From assembly GCA_026712715.1 (NCBI GenBank), contig JAPOPW010000049.1, positions 1 through 42,508 on the forward strand: 42,508 bases of DNA, written 5' to 3'. This DNA comes from Immundisolibacterales bacterium. GTDB taxonomy: Bacteria > Pseudomonadota > Gammaproteobacteria > HK1. How positions within the stretch are numbered: position 1 is the stretch's first letter; each line of letters opens with the position of its first letter. The notes beneath the pieces were generated by a model. The model was not told the DNA's origin, did no database searches, and saw only the letters and a list, made by a program, of their open reading frames with translations. Both the position numbers and the translations under genes were made by a program. Shown piece after piece: positions 7,608-18,522 of the stretch.

Positions 7608-8897
7608 ATGAGCCAGGCGTTCGAAGGGGTCCGCATCGTCGACTTCACCCAGGTCGTGGCCGGGCCGGTCGCGACCTACCAGCTCGGGATGCTGGGCGCG
7701 GAGGTCGTCAAGGTCGAGCAGGTCGAGGGTGGGGACATCGCCCGCGCGATGCTCGATTTCACCGACTTCGGCCGCGGGGAGATGGCGCCCGCCTTCGTCG
7801 GGGTCAACCACAACAAGCGCTCGATCGCGGTCGATCTCAAGCGGGCCGAGGGACGCGCGGCCGTCGAGCGCATCGTGCGCCGGGCCGACGTAGTGGTCGA
7901 GAACTTCAAGCCGGGGGTGATCGGGCGCCTCGGTTTCGACTACGAGACGGTGCGGGCGTGGCGCCCTTCGATCGTCTACTGCTCGATCTCGGGGTACGGA
8001 CAGGCTGGCCCGCGGCGTTCCATGGCCGCGTTCGACGGGGCGATCCAGGCCGCTTCCGGGATGATGACCGCGAACGGTCACGAGGAGACCGGCCCGACCC
8101 GGACCGTGTCGCCGATCATCGACGTGACCACCGGGATGATGGCCGCGTTCGCGATCGCGTCGGCGCTCCATCGTCGCGAGAAGACCGGGGAAGGCCAGTT
8201 CCTCGACGTCGCCATGCTCGATTCGGCCGTATGCCTGCTCAATCCGGTGTACAACAACCATCTCGCGACCGGGGAAGAGCCCGAGCTTCTCGGCAACCAG
8301 TCGCTGACGAAGATGCCGACCGCGAACGTCTTTGCGACCGCGGACGGCTACGTGCAGGTCACCGCCCTCACCAGCGCGCAGGTCGACCGCCTCCTCGGTG
8401 TCCTCGGCTGCCCGGAGCTGCGCGAGGACCCCCGGTTCGTCACCGTGGCCGACCTCATCGCGAACCGCGCCGCGATGAGCGCGGAGCTCTGCGCGCGGCT
8501 GTGCCGCGAGCCGACCTCGGTCTGGCTCGAACGCTTCGAAGCGGCACGGGTGCCGGCCGCCCGCATCACCGGCTTCGCCGAGGTCATGGCCGACCCGCAG
8601 CTCGAGACGAGGCGGCTGACCGCCACCCTCCCGGCCCCACCGGTCCTCGGCCGCCCGGCGCTGACGTCGGTGACGACCGGCTACGTGGCCGACACTGACG
8701 GAGCCGAGGTCCGGACCTTCGCGCCGCGGCTCGGGGAGCACACTCGGGATATCCTCGCCGAGCACGGCTTCGCGGAGTCTGAAATCGACGCCCTGCACGC
8801 GGCGGAGGTGGTGCGAAGCCCCGCCGATCCGGAGTCGTGGCCGGCCGTCCCCGCCAGCGCCGGCACGTCCCCGTCCGCCGCCGCCGCCGCCGACTGA
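7608..8897 (+). CDS. CaiB/BaiF family CoA-transferase (class III)
   Basis: A 429-residue class III CoA-transferase, which moves CoA between acids through an aspartyl-CoA anhydride. It opens with the family signature GVRIVDFTQVVAGP, and contains GAEVVKVE, NHNKRSIAVDLK and VVENFKPGV. The expected catalytic Asp is D143 in AAFDGAIQA. The length fits the family. The last 40 or so residues are an Ala/Pro/Ser-rich tail of low complexity. As the fourth gene of the operon it probably activates the acid that the hydratase and dehydrogenases then process, without using ATP. Confidence 0.92.
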   Translation: MSQAFEGVRIVDFTQVVAGPVATYQLGMLGAEVVKVEQVEGGDIARAMLDFTDFGRGEMAPAFVGVNHNKRSIAVDLKRAEGRAAVERIVRRADVVVENFKPGVIGRLGFDYETVRAWRPSIVYCSISGYGQAGPRRSMAAFDGAIQAASGMMTANGHEETGPTRTVSPIIDVTTGMMAAFAIASALHRREKTGEGQFLDVAMLDSAVCLLNPVYNNHLATGEEPELLGNQSLTKMPTANVFATADGYVQVTALTSAQVDRLLGVLGCPELREDPRFVTVADLIANRAAMSAELCARLCREPTSVWLERFEAARVPAARITGFAEVMADPQLETRRLTATLPAPPVLGRPALTSVTTGYVADTDGAEVRTFAPRLGEHTRDILAEHGFAESEIDALHAAEVVRSPADPESWPAVPASAGTSPSAAAAAD

Positions 8898-8919
8898 TTT
8901 ACCACGGAGGCGTCCTCGC

Positions 8920-9795
8920 ATGCCCAGCATCCTCATCACCGGCACGAGCACCGGCATCGGCCTCGCGACCTCCCTTCGCTTCGCCCGCGCGGGGTACCGC
9001 ACCTTCGCCACCATGCGCGATCTCGCAAAGGCGGCACCGCTTCGCGAGGCGCGCGAGTCCGAGGGGCTCGATCTCGAGCTGCTCCGCCTCGACGTGACCG
9101 ACCCGGCGTCGATCGCGGCCGCGTTCGCGGCGGTGCTGCCGAGGGGGCTCGACGCGCTCGTCAACAACGCGGGCTGGGCGGGCGGGGCGCCGCTCGAGCT
9201 CGTCGACGAGGATCTGCACCGCGGCATGTTCGAGGCCAACTACTTCGGTGCCATCCGGATGATCCAGGCCGCCTTGCCCCACATGCGCGAGCGGCGTTCC
9301 GGCACCATCGTCAACGTCACTTCCATCGCCGGGCGCGTCGCGATGCCGAACCAGGTGCCGTACACCGCGACCAAGTGGGCCCTCGAGGGGGCGAGCGAGG
9401 CGCTTGCCCACGAGGTGCGGCGGTTCGGGATCCGGGTGCGGATCATCGAGCCCGGGGTCATCATGACCAGCATCTTCGAGAACGCGAAGGGGCAGACGAT
9501 CTTCGACCGGTCCTCGCCCTACGTCGACCTCATGCGCCGCAACGGGAAGTTCTATTCCGCCGGCCATCGGGCGAACCAGCCCCCGGAGCTCGTCGCGGAT
9601 GCAATCTTCGATGCGGTGGAGTCGGACGAGGACCGGCTTCGCTACGTGGTCGGAGCCGACGCGCAGAGCATCCTGCGCGGACGCACCGCGATGCGCGACG
9701 AGGAATGGGTGGCGATGGGCGACGACTTGAGCGACGACGCGTACAACGCCGAGTTCCGCGCGCGGTTCGGAATCGACCTGCGCCAGCCGGGTTGA
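8920..9795 (+). CDS. SDR family oxidoreductase (17-beta-HSD-like)
   Basis: A 291-residue classical SDR with TGTSTGIG (7-14), NNAG (82-85), Ser135, Tyr148 and Lys152 (PYTATKWAL). The extended C-terminal part (NAKGQTIFDRSSPY and the following helix-rich 100 residues) matches the 17-beta-hydroxysteroid-dehydrogenase-like SDRs, which act on retinoids, steroids or other hydrophobic alcohols. A GGAGG-type ribosome site (CACGGAGGCG) precedes the ATG. It is the last gene of the acyl-CoA run; tRNA-Leu follows 43 bp later, so it must end transcription or read into it. Confidence 0.86.
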   Translation: MPSILITGTSTGIGLATSLRFARAGYRTFATMRDLAKAAPLREARESEGLDLELLRLDVTDPASIAAAFAAVLPRGLDALVNNAGWAGGAPLELVDEDLHRGMFEANYFGAIRMIQAALPHMRERRSGTIVNVTSIAGRVAMPNQVPYTATKWALEGASEALAHEVRRFGIRVRIIEPGVIMTSIFENAKGQTIFDRSSPYVDLMRRNGKFYSAGHRANQPPELVADAIFDAVESDEDRLRYVVGADAQSILRGRTAMRDEEWVAMGDDLSDDAYNAEFRARFGIDLRQPG

Positions 9796-9808
9796 GCGGC
9801 ATCTTCGC

Positions 9809-9814
9809 TATACT
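9809..9814 (+). promoter_or_regulatory. Putative -10 element for tRNA-Leu
   Basis: TATACT lies 25 bases before the tRNA-Leu 5' end, at a fitting distance for its own promoter. A clear -35 at 17-bp spacing is not visible because that stretch overlaps the end of the SDR gene. Confidence 0.4.
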
Positions 9815-9838
9815 CGCTGCCGCTCGGTTCGGAGCGTC

Positions 9839-9923
9839 GCGAAAGTGGCGGAATCGGTAGACGCGCTGGCTTTAGGTGCCAGTGGGGCAACCCGTGAGAG
9901 TTCGAATCTCTCCTTTCGCACCA
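9839..9923 (+). tRNA. tRNA-Leu(UAG)
   Basis: The cloverleaf is complete: acceptor GCGAAAG/CTTTCGC, long variable arm typical of Leu, T-loop TTCGAAT, and anticodon loop TTTAGGT with anticodon TAG. The discriminator is A and the 3' CCA is encoded. It sits between the SDR gene and trigger factor. Confidence 0.97.
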
Positions 9924-10006
9924 GGTTTCGCGCGGCAGCGCCGAGGCGGTTCGAGACACCAGCTCCTCCGCGCCGCCGCCGCGGATCGAGGTATTGAGGT
10001 GAAGGT

Positions 10007-11326
10007 ATGCAGGTTTCGGTAGAGTCCACGTCCGGTCTCGAGCGCCGCATGACGGTCGAGATTCCCCCAGAGGGAATCGACAGCGAGGTCGGGTCGCGGC
10101 TCGACAACCTGATGCGAACCGCGCGGATCCCCGGCTTCCGGCCCGGCAAGGCGCCGCTCAAGGTCGTGGCCCGGCGGTTCGGGGCGGCGGTTCGAGACGA
10201 GGTCGTGGGCGATCTGCTGCGCTCGAGCTTCTCCGATGCGCTGGCCCGCGAGGAGCTGCGCCCGGCCGGGGAGCCCGTCATCGACTCCGTGGACACGGCT
10301 CCGGGCACCGGGCTCAAGTACACCGCGGTGTTCGAGGTCTTTCCCGACATCGATCTGAGGGAGCTCGAATCCATCGAGGTCCGCCGGCCGAACGCCGAGG
10401 TGCGCGAAACCGACGTGGACCGCATGGTCGAGACCCTCCGCGAGCGCAGGCGCGAATGGCGGGAGGTGGCCCGTGCGGCGCGACCCGGCGACCGGATCAC
10501 CTTCGACATCGAGGGCGAGGTGGACGGGCAGCCGCTCGAGGGGAGCGTGGGCGAGAACCGGGTCGTCGAGTTGGGCGCGGGACATGCGATTCCCGATCTC
10601 GACGACGGCCTCGCCGGCATGGAGGCCGGTTCCGCGCGCGATATCGAGGTCTCGTATCCTGCGGATCACCCCTCGGACCGGCTCGCGGGCAAGACCGCGG
10701 TCATGCACGTCGAGGCCGGCAAGGTGGAGGAGGGGCTGCTGCCGGAGGTCGACGCCGATTTCATCCGCGGCTTCGGCGTTGAGAGTGGGGAGCTCGACGA
10801 CTTCCGGGTAAACGTCCGCTCGAACCTCGAGCGGGAGCTCGAATCCGCGACCGCCGCGATCACCCGTACCCGCTTGCTCGATTCCCTGCTCGAGCGCCAC
10901 CCGGTCGAAGTGCCGGAGAGCCTGCTCGCCGAGGAGCTCGGTCGCGCCGGGATGCCCGGTGCGGACGGTGGGCGGAGTACGGTCGAAGAAGGTCCCGGCG
11001 GGGGAAGGGACGAAGCCGCCGAGGCGAGCGCCCGCCATCGTCTCCGGCAGGGGCTCGTGCTTGCCCAGCTCGTGTCGGACCTCGACATCGCGCCGGATCC
11101 CGGCGCGGTACGCGCGGAGATCGAGCGGATGGCCATGACCTACGAGGATCCGTCCCGGGTGGTGGGCTGGTTCTACTCCGATCCGAGCCGGTTGCGACCG
11201 GTCGAATCGCGCCTGATGGAGCAGCGGGCGGTGGATGCGGCCCTCGCCCGGGTGACGGTAATCGACGAACCGTGCGCGTTTGACGAGTTGATGAATCCGG
11301 GTCAGACTAGCGAAGCGTCTTCTTGA
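10007..11326 (+). CDS. tig: Trigger factor
   Basis: A 439-residue ribosome-bound chaperone with peptidyl-prolyl isomerase activity that meets nascent chains at the exit tunnel. The N-terminal ribosome-docking signature GFRPGKAP is at 43-50; an FKBP-like domain spans about 150-245 ([19 protein letters not shown] is its opening); the C-terminal chaperone arms fill the rest. The segment around 315-345 ([16 protein letters not shown]) is a Gly-rich insertion not seen in E. coli Tig. Start ATG 10007 has AGGTGAAGGT upstream. It heads the conserved tig-clpP-clpX-lon cluster. Confidence 0.95.
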   Translation: MQVSVESTSGLERRMTVEIPPEGIDSEVGSRLDNLMRTARIPGFRPGKAPLKVVARRFGAAVRDEVVGDLLRSSFSDALAREELRPAGEPVIDSVDTAPGTGLKYTAVFEVFPDIDLRELESIEVRRPNAEVRETDVDRMVETLRERRREWREVARAARPGDRITFDIEGEVDGQPLEGSVGENRVVELGAGHAIPDLDDGLAGMEAGSARDIEVSYPADHPSDRLAGKTAVMHVEAGKVEEGLLPEVDADFIRGFGVESGELDDFRVNVRSNLERELESATAAITRTRLLDSLLERHPVEVPESLLAEELGRAGMPGADGGRSTVEEGPGGGRDEAAEASARHRLRQGLVLAQLVSDLDIAPDPGAVRAEIERMAMTYEDPSRVVGWFYSDPSRLRPVESRLMEQRAVDAALARVTVIDEPCAFDELMNPGQTSEASS

Positions 11327-11504
11327 GCAGGGTCCCCGGCATTCCTACCCAAGAGGCATTTCGTTTCAGGCGGGTTCGTCGTCGGGCGGGCCCTTCCCCG
11401 GCTCAGTCGATTCCCGTGCCGCACCCTGCCGGAGGCGACCGGCGCGCGCCCGGCATGGACGGGAGCGGGACTCGGAACGGTCGTCGGGACGGACGTCAAT
11501 CGGA

Positions 11505-12164
11505 ATGAACCACATGATGGAACGAATTCCCCCACATGCGTCAGGCGCCCGGGGGCTCAACCTCATCCCCATGGTTGTGGAGCAGTCGTCGCGCGGCGAA
11601 CGCGCCTACGACATCTACTCCCGCCTGCTCAAGGAGCGGGTCGTCTTCCTGGTCGGCCCGATAGACGATCCGGTCGCGAACGTGGTGGTGGCCCAGCTCC
11701 TCTTTCTCGAATCGGAGAATCCGGACAAGGACATCAACCTCTACATCAACTCGCCGGGAGGGAACGTCTCGTCCGGACTCGCGATCTACGATACCGTGCA
11801 GTTCATCAAGCCCGACGTGAGCACGATCTGCGTGGGGCTCGCGGCCAGCATGGGAGCCCTGCTGCTCGCGGGGGGTGCGAAGGGCAAGCGCTACTGCCTG
11901 CCGCACTCGCGGCTGATGATTCACCAGCCGAGCGGGGGCGCGTACGGTCAGGCGACCGACATCGACATCCACGCGCGCGAGATCCTTCGACTTCGCGAGC
12001 GTCTGAACGAGGTCGTCGCCGCGCACACCGGACAGCCACTCGAGAAGATCGCGATCGACACCGAGCGCGACAACTTCATGGGGGCCGAGGAGGCGGTCGA
12101 GTACGGACTGGTGGACAAGGTGCTGTCCAGCCGCGCAGATGCGGGGGCGGCGGACAAGGGATGA
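11505..12164 (+). CDS. clpP: ATP-dependent Clp protease proteolytic subunit
   Basis: A 219-residue serine protease that forms the tetradecameric chamber worked by ClpX or ClpA. The catalytic triad is visible: Ser115 ([11 protein letters not shown]), His140 (LMIHQPSGG) and Asp189 (ERDNFM). The region after [24 protein letters not shown] matches the start of mature ClpP, and the first 15-20 residues are the expected cleaved propeptide. The start could be ATG 11505, 11514 or 11517; no strong ribosome site separates them. It is 178 bp after tig and 25 bp before clpX. Confidence 0.97.
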   Translation: MNHMMERIPPHASGARGLNLIPMVVEQSSRGERAYDIYSRLLKERVVFLVGPIDDPVANVVVAQLLFLESENPDKDINLYINSPGGNVSSGLAIYDTVQFIKPDVSTICVGLAASMGALLLAGGAKGKRYCLPHSRLMIHQPSGGAYGQATDIDIHAREILRLRERLNEVVAAHTGQPLEKIAIDTERDNFMGAEEAVEYGLVDKVLSSRADAGAADKG

Positions 12165-12189
12165 CGGAAGACCACGCCGGGGAGCGGGG

Positions 12190-13479
<1,290 letters not shown>

Positions 13480-13511
13480 ACGCCGGGCGGGTGCCCGGCC
13501 AGTGGCGCCAT

Positions 13512-15944
13512 ATGCGGGATTCGAAAGTGTCTGACGATCGTTCTTCCTCAGGCGAGCGGCTGGTTCTTCCGGTCCTCCCGTTGCGTGACGTGGTGGTGTT
13601 CCCCCACGTCGTCATTCCGCTCTTCGTGGGTCGCGAGAAGTCGATTCGCGCCCTCGATCTGGCGATGAAGGCCGACAAGCGGATCATGCTCATCGCCCAG
13701 AAGGACGAGACCGAGGAAGACCCCTCGATCGACAGCCTCTACGAGATCGGGGGCGTCGCCAACATCCTGCAGCTCCTGCGACTCCCCGACAACACGGTGA
13801 AGGTGCTCGTGGAGGGCTCGGAGCGCGCGCGGGTGAAACGGTATCTCGAGACCGGGAGCCACTTCGAGGCGGAGGTCGACGTGCTCGTTCCCGAGACGGC
13901 GGGCGGCGGCGAGATAGAGGCGCTCGTGCGCTCCCTCCTCTCGCAGTTCGAGCAGTACGTGAAGGTCAACCGCAAGGTGCCGTCCGAGATCCTGTCCTCG
14001 CTTTCCGGGCTCGACGATCCCGCCCGCCTCGCCGACACGGTGGTCGCTCACCTCGGTCTCAAGACCGCCCAGAAGCAGGCCATCCTCGAGGTGGTCGATA
14101 CGGGCGAGCGCGTGGAACGCCTGATCGCCGCGATGCAGGAGGAAATGGAGCTTCTCCAGGTCGAGAAGCGAATCCGCGGGCGGGTCAAGCGCCAGATGGA
14201 AAAGAGCCAGCGCGAGTACTACCTGAATGAGCAGATGAAGGCCATTCAGAAGGAGCTCGGCGACATGGAGGAGGCGCCGAACGAGCTCGACGAGCTGGCG
14301 AACCGGATCGAGAAGGTCGGGATGTCGGAGGAGGCCAAGCGCAAGGCCACCACCGAGCTCTCTAAGCTCAAGATGATGTCCCCGATGTCGGCCGAGGCGA
14401 CGGTGGTGCGCAACTACGTGGACTGGCTCGTCAATGTCCCGTGGAAGAAGCGCAGCCGGGTGCGTCACGATATCGCCAAGGCGGAGTCGGTCCTCGAAGC
14501 GGACCACTACGGACTCGAGAGAGTCAAGGAACGCATCCTCGAGTACCTCGCGGTCCAGCAGCGGGTTCGCAAGCTCAAGGGTCCGATCCTGTGCCTCGTC
14601 GGTCCGCCCGGGGTCGGCAAGACCTCGCTCGGGCAGTCGATTGCGCGCGCGACCGGCCGCAAGTTCGTGCGCATGTCGCTCGGCGGGGTTCGAGACGAAG
14701 CGGAGATCCGCGGCCACCGCCGGACGTACATCGGGGCGCTGCCCGGCAAGATTGTCCAGAACCTGGCCAAGGCCGGGGTGCGCAACCCGCTCTTTCTGCT
14801 CGACGAAGTCGACAAGATGTCCATGGACTTCCGCGGCGATCCGTCTTCGGCGCTGCTCGAGGTGCTGGACCCCGAGCAGAACCACACGTTCAACGATCAC
14901 TACCTCGAGGTGGACTACGACCTCTCCGAGGTGATGTTCGTGGCGACCGCGAACACGATGAACATTCCCGATCCCCTCCTCGATCGGATGGAAGTGATCC
15001 GGCTCGCCGGCTACACCGAGCCGGAAAAGGTCAACATCGCCAAGCGCTACCTCATTCCGAAGCAGATGAAGAACAACGGGGTGAAGCCGGACGAGCTCGG
15101 CATCGGCATGGGCGCGGTGCAGGACATCATCCGCTACTACACGCGCGAGGCCGGCGTGCGCAACATGGAGCGGGAGATCGCGAAGATCTGCCGCAAGGTG
15201 GTCAAGGAGACGGCGCTCAAGCCGCGCACGAGTCGCATCTCCGTCAACCATCGCAACGTCGAGCGTTTCCTCGGCGTGAAGCGGTTCCGCTACGGCCGCG
15301 CCGAAGACGAGAACCGCATCGGTCAGGTGACGGGGCTCGCGTGGACCGAGGTGGGGGGAGACCTCCTCACCATCGAGGCCGCCGTGACGCCGGGTACCGG
15401 CAAGCCGTCCTTCACCGGCCGGCTCGGGGACGTGATGCAGGAGTCCATCAAGGCGGCCATGACGGTGGTCCGCGGCCGCGCTTCCAACCTCGGGGTGGAT
15501 GGCGACTTCTACCAGAAGCACGACGTGCACCTGCACGTCCCGGAAGGGGCCACCCCGAAGGACGGCCCGAGCGCGGGGGTGGGAATGCTGACCGCGATCG
15601 TGTCCGCGCTCACCCGTATCCCGGTGCGTTCCGACGTCGCGATGACCGGCGAAATCACCCTGCGTGGCGAGGTGCTGCCGGTCGGGGGGCTCAAGGAGAA
15701 GCTGCTGGCCGCGCTCCGGGGCGGAATCCGGACCGTCCTCATTCCCGACGAGAACAAGCGCGAGCTCGCCGAGATTCCGAAGGACATCAAGCAGGAGCTC
15801 GACATTCGCCCTGTCCAGTGGGTGGACGAGGTCCTGACGATCGCGCTGGTGAAGGATCCGGGGGCGCACGAGGCGGCGCCCACCGCGGACCTCCTTCCGG
15901 CGGCGGCCGACAACCCGGATCGCGAGGCGGTGACCACGCATTGA
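13512..15944 (+). CDS. lon: ATP-dependent endopeptidase Lon
   Basis: An 810-residue LonA protease that degrades misfolded and regulatory proteins. In order: N-terminal substrate-recognition domain ([16 protein letters not shown]), coiled-coil linker (about 190-260), AAA+ module with Walker A GPPGVGKT (364-371), and the protease domain with the catalytic dyad Ser687 (DGPSAG) and Lys730 (second Lys of GGLKEK). I prefer ATG 13512; a GTG at 13491 in the same frame is an alternative. The last 25 residues are Ala-rich and variable. In many gammaproteobacteria hupB follows lon; here two tRNAs follow instead. Confidence 0.97.
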   Translation: MRDSKVSDDRSSSGERLVLPVLPLRDVVVFPHVVIPLFVGREKSIRALDLAMKADKRIMLIAQKDETEEDPSIDSLYEIGGVANILQLLRLPDNTVKVLVEGSERARVKRYLETGSHFEAEVDVLVPETAGGGEIEALVRSLLSQFEQYVKVNRKVPSEILSSLSGLDDPARLADTVVAHLGLKTAQKQAILEVVDTGERVERLIAAMQEEMELLQVEKRIRGRVKRQMEKSQREYYLNEQMKAIQKELGDMEEAPNELDELANRIEKVGMSEEAKRKATTELSKLKMMSPMSAEATVVRNYVDWLVNVPWKKRSRVRHDIAKAESVLEADHYGLERVKERILEYLAVQQRVRKLKGPILCLVGPPGVGKTSLGQSIARATGRKFVRMSLGGVRDEAEIRGHRRTYIGALPGKIVQNLAKAGVRNPLFLLDEVDKMSMDFRGDPSSALLEVLDPEQNHTFNDHYLEVDYDLSEVMFVATANTMNIPDPLLDRMEVIRLAGYTEPEKVNIAKRYLIPKQMKNNGVKPDELGIGMGAVQDIIRYYTREAGVRNMEREIAKICRKVVKETALKPRTSRISVNHRNVERFLGVKRFRYGRAEDENRIGQVTGLAWTEVGGDLLTIEAAVTPGTGKPSFTGRLGDVMQESIKAAMTVVRGRASNLGVDGDFYQKHDVHLHVPEGATPKDGPSAGVGMLTAIVSALTRIPVRSDVAMTGEITLRGEVLPVGGLKEKLLAALRGGIRTVLIPDENKRELAEIPKDIKQELDIRPVQWVDEVLTIALVKDPGAHEAAPTADLLPAAADNPDREAVTTH

Positions 15945-16059
15945 GCGCGCCGCCGCCGCAAGCGGATACCGGATTTCGCCCCGGGGTCCGCCGCGGGTCG
16001 CGGGACGGCGTCGGGTATGGAATCCGTCCCCCGGATGCCGTATCCTGCGCACCGCCTGC

Positions 16060-16132
16060 GGGTGCTTAGCTCAGCCGGGAGAGCGTCGCCCTTACAAGGC
16101 GAAGGTCGGGGGTTCGATTCCCTCAGCACCCA
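16060..16132 (+). tRNA. tRNA-Val(UAC)
   Basis: Acceptor GGGTGCT/AGCACCC, anticodon loop CTTACAA with anticodon TAC, T-loop TTCGATT, discriminator A. CCA is not encoded. A TATCCT element at 16041-16046 could be its -10. Confidence 0.95.
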
Positions 16133-16168
16133 TGATCCGGCTGACCGCAGGGCCGCAATCGAGCGAAC

Positions 16169-16246
16169 GGAGTGGTAGTTCAGTTTGGTTAGAATACCGG
16201 CCTGTCACGCCGGGGGTCGCGGGTTCGAGTCCCGTCCACTCCGCCA
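16169..16246 (+). tRNA. tRNA-Asp(GUC)
   Basis: Acceptor GGAGTGG/CCACTCC, anticodon loop CTGTCAC with anticodon GTC, T-loop TTCGAGT, discriminator G and encoded CCA. Composition becomes AT-rich immediately after the CCA, and an accessory region follows, so this gene marks the left border of the island and may have been its integration target. Confidence 0.96.
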
Positions 16247-16576
16247 TACCTTTTCATAAACCGATTGTTTTCAGTAGAAATTTACCGATTCCTCTTTCCT
16301 GATTATCACTTTTAGTACCACATTCCCACCAAGATGATTCAAGTCGATTCGGCACTGCAACCGCTCCGTCGCGGTCGTCGGCTGCTCCCGCAGAGCGACC
16401 ACGCGATCTCCCCGGGCGACAGTAAGCCACGACGACCGCCTCCCAGCAGGTAGCCTTCCGTCCATGACCACGAAGCCCGGAATTTTGCTTACACTGCCGG
16501 GCGCGGACCAAGCCCACAGCGAATCTGCTGGGTGCACGGTCAGGCCCACCGGTCAGGCGCGAGAGGGGAGCTTCCA
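16247..16576. other. AT-rich left border of the island, no gene seen
   Basis: The first 90 or so bases after tRNA-Asp are much richer in A and T than the rest of the window, then composition climbs. Short open frames on the minus strand look like chance. The stretch should hold the promoter of the three-gene cassette; I see a TACACT (16490-16495) but no matching -35. Confidence 0.4.
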
Positions 16577-17209
16577 GTGACCACGTCCAGCGTCGTCCTC
16601 GTCGGGAACGGATTCTCCCGTCAGCTGTTCAACGAGCACGAGCTCTTTCCTGATCCCATGGACAAGAACTACTTGGCACTGGGTCAGGTCGGACAGTTCA
16701 CATACGGTTCAAATACCTACAGGTTCTCCGTCCTACCCGACAAGATCGTGCTCAACCACAACTCGAATTCGCTGCTCTCCGACGAGCTCATGCAAGCGGC
16801 AGGGCAGGTGGCCGACGCTTTGCAAGCGCAGAGCCAGGGGCACGGAGTTACCGGGCTGGGGCTCAACTTCGAACACGTGCTCTCCGCGACCGATGGAGGG
16901 GTGACTGGAACGGAGTTCTGCGCAGAGTTCTTGAACGCGAACCGGGTGGAACACGCGATTGGCACACTTTTTCACGACGCCCAATGTCACATCGTTGTCG
17001 TCAGCGGTGGAGTGCGGTACACGATGAGGATTGAACCGCATGTAGCTTCCGGCGGCGCAAACCTGTTCTTCTCTGTGAATGGACATCAGGACCTTGGCTC
17101 GACCGACGACTTGCCGTCCAAGCTAAGGGAGGCGGCGGGGGCGAGGGAGTTCGTTCAGTCTGTATTCAGCAGCCTGTCTCGCGACTTTGGGGAGGGAGAA
17201 GGGCGATGA
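16577..17209 (+). CDS. Hypothetical protein, first gene of an unrecognised three-gene cassette
   Basis: A 210-residue soluble protein that I do not recognise with confidence. GTG 16577 is preferred for its GAGGGGAG ribosome site; the frame is open a further 15 codons upstream. The sequence is strand-rich and polar, without signal peptide or membrane segment. The N-terminus SVVLVGNGFSR recalls the start of some nucleotide-binding folds, and the middle (YRFSVLPDKIVLNHN; VTGLGLNFEHVL) loosely recalls small uncharacterised proteins of the TIGR04255 kind; both likenesses are weak. It overlaps the next gene by 4 bases (ATGA), so the two are translationally coupled. Codon use is less GC-biased than the chromosomal backbone. 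Confidence 0.72.
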   Translation: MTTSSVVLVGNGFSRQLFNEHELFPDPMDKNYLALGQVGQFTYGSNTYRFSVLPDKIVLNHNSNSLLSDELMQAAGQVADALQAQSQGHGVTGLGLNFEHVLSATDGGVTGTEFCAEFLNANRVEHAIGTLFHDAQCHIVVVSGGVRYTMRIEPHVASGGANLFFSVNGHQDLGSTDDLPSKLREAAGAREFVQSVFSSLSRDFGEGEGR

Positions 17210-18012
17210 GCAACGAGGCCAACGTGGCAAGGGGAGCACACCGGCGCTACTTCACGGGTACCCCAGCAACGGCGGAAACGAACGTCCGAGATGTGACCTC
17301 CGGGAAAGGGGGAGGCACCGACATCCTCCAGTTTTCGGCGGACGAACTCGAGAACCGAATCCCGGGGGAAGGAAACCTCGTTTGGGGAAACGCGTTCGCT
17401 TCATTCGATGACCCGACGATTCTTACTCATCCTGACGCAGACCACGCTGCCATGACGGTCTTCGTAGCCTCCCATTGGAGACGTACCGACGTCACGCGAG
17501 CAGCTCGTGGCAACCTTCTGTCGCACGAGGGTGTATCGGGGATTCTTCAGGGATCTCAGCCACCCACAACTGATCCTCAGCCATACGCGAACACGCAGCG
17601 TCGCGTCCATTCGCTTTCGGACTTCACCAGGGCCACGTTGCTACCACTACACATCCGAGACTTGGAGGCCGCCCTCGCCGATCTGGATGGGCTAGGTGAG
17701 GAAGCGAGGGAGGAGGACCTTCCGGAACCGGACGCGGAGGCCGTGGCGAATGCGCGCACGCTGCTCCCCGAGCTGTTCGCTATCTACGCCGTACGCTATC
17801 GGGTGTCGCCGACCGAGAGACGAGGTGTCGCTATTGACGCGCCGATGAAGTGGGGTGCCTCAGTGGCCGTAGAGTGCGCCCCGGACGATACCGTGTACTG
17901 CTTTGCAACGATCAACGGAAACAGCCGTCGCGCGAAGTTCTACCAGATGGACGGTCTTCCAGATACGTTTATCACCAAGGCTCTGCACGACCTCGAACTT
18001 GCAGCTGGCTAA
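17206..18012 (+). CDS. Hypothetical protein, second gene of the cassette
   Basis: A 268-residue predicted cytoplasmic protein with no family that I recognise. It has a Gly/Thr-rich N-terminus (GTPATAETNVRDVTSGKGGG), an acidic middle around 155-185 (DGLGEEAREEDLPEPDAE), and a C-terminal beta-rich part with one Cys pair (VECAPDDTVYCFATI). There is no signal peptide or transmembrane helix. The start overlaps the previous stop by 4 bases and the third gene begins 5 bases after its stop, so the three are made together and may form a complex. No catalytic motif can be named. Confidence 0.7.
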   Translation: MSNEANVARGAHRRYFTGTPATAETNVRDVTSGKGGGTDILQFSADELENRIPGEGNLVWGNAFASFDDPTILTHPDADHAAMTVFVASHWRRTDVTRAARGNLLSHEGVSGILQGSQPPTTDPQPYANTQRRVHSLSDFTRATLLPLHIRDLEAALADLDGLGEEAREEDLPEPDAEAVANARTLLPELFAIYAVRYRVSPTERRGVAIDAPMKWGASVAVECAPDDTVYCFATINGNSRRAKFYQMDGLPDTFITKALHDLELAAG

Positions 18013-18017
18013 CCACC

Positions 18018-18458
18018 GTGGAGGCCATCAGGGAGGACGAGGGTCTCTGGAGGGACGTCTATAGGGAACGGCAGAAGCGGGCACTGGACCGCCCGATCGA
18101 ACAGCGCGTCGTGAGCAGAACCACGAAGGCCGTCTTCGGTAGTACCCAAGGTCCGGACGCGAGGGTCTCCACCAACCTGTACGACCGCGTGAGTCTGGCG
18201 TACGCCACGGCCCAGGGGGACCTCCGAGCCGAAAACGTTGAAGGCTCACATGGCGTCCAAGGTTGGCTCGTGATTCCGGTACGCGAGGCCTCTCGGAACC
18301 GTCGTCGCGTGCGGCATTCTCGTCGGGACGACAACCCCTACCACGCGGAGATTCTCTTGCCCGACGAGCATGCGCAAAACTGGGAAGATGCGGAGGTGCA
18401 CCTGCGGGCCTTCCTTACGACGAGCACTTGGCAGGACAGGTTTAGTCCTCTTCCTTGA
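18018..18458 (+). CDS. Hypothetical protein, third gene of the cassette
   Basis: A 146-residue basic, Arg-rich protein starting at GTG 18018, five bases after the stop of the preceding gene. The N-terminal half is helical and charged (EDEGLWRDVYRERQKRAL); the C-terminal half has the distinctive run NPYHAEILLPDEHAQNW followed by an aromatic-rich end. I recognise no domain. Its small size and position as the last gene of a coupled trio fit a toxin, an adaptor or a nuclease accessory subunit equally well; this is speculation. The frame is open upstream, inside the second gene, but that part overlaps known coding sequence. Confidence 0.62.
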   Translation: MEAIREDEGLWRDVYRERQKRALDRPIEQRVVSRTTKAVFGSTQGPDARVSTNLYDRVSLAYATAQGDLRAENVEGSHGVQGWLVIPVREASRNRRRVRHSRRDDNPYHAEILLPDEHAQNWEDAEVHLRAFLTTSTWQDRFSPLP

Positions 18459-18522
18459 ATTCACCGGGTTCCCCGATGTCCTGACCGCCCCCCGATGCAG
18501 GAAAGTTTGAAGCTTCTACCAA

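Noticed and set aside
13548..16052. An 834-codon open frame antisense to lon, and similar long antisense frames elsewhere
   Set aside because: Long antisense frames are expected in DNA this GC-rich; the translation is His/Arg/Leu-rich, low in motifs, and opposite a certain gene.
16254..16549. Small minus-strand open frames in the AT-rich border after tRNA-Asp
   Set aside because: No ribosome site, no recognisable motif, and two overlapping frames of equal quality; probably chance.
16577..16640. VVLVGNGFSR start as a SIR2-type NAD-binding domain of a defence protein
   Set aside because: Only the first few residues are similar; the expected downstream SIR2 motifs (GAGxS, TxN, HG) are absent and the protein is too short.
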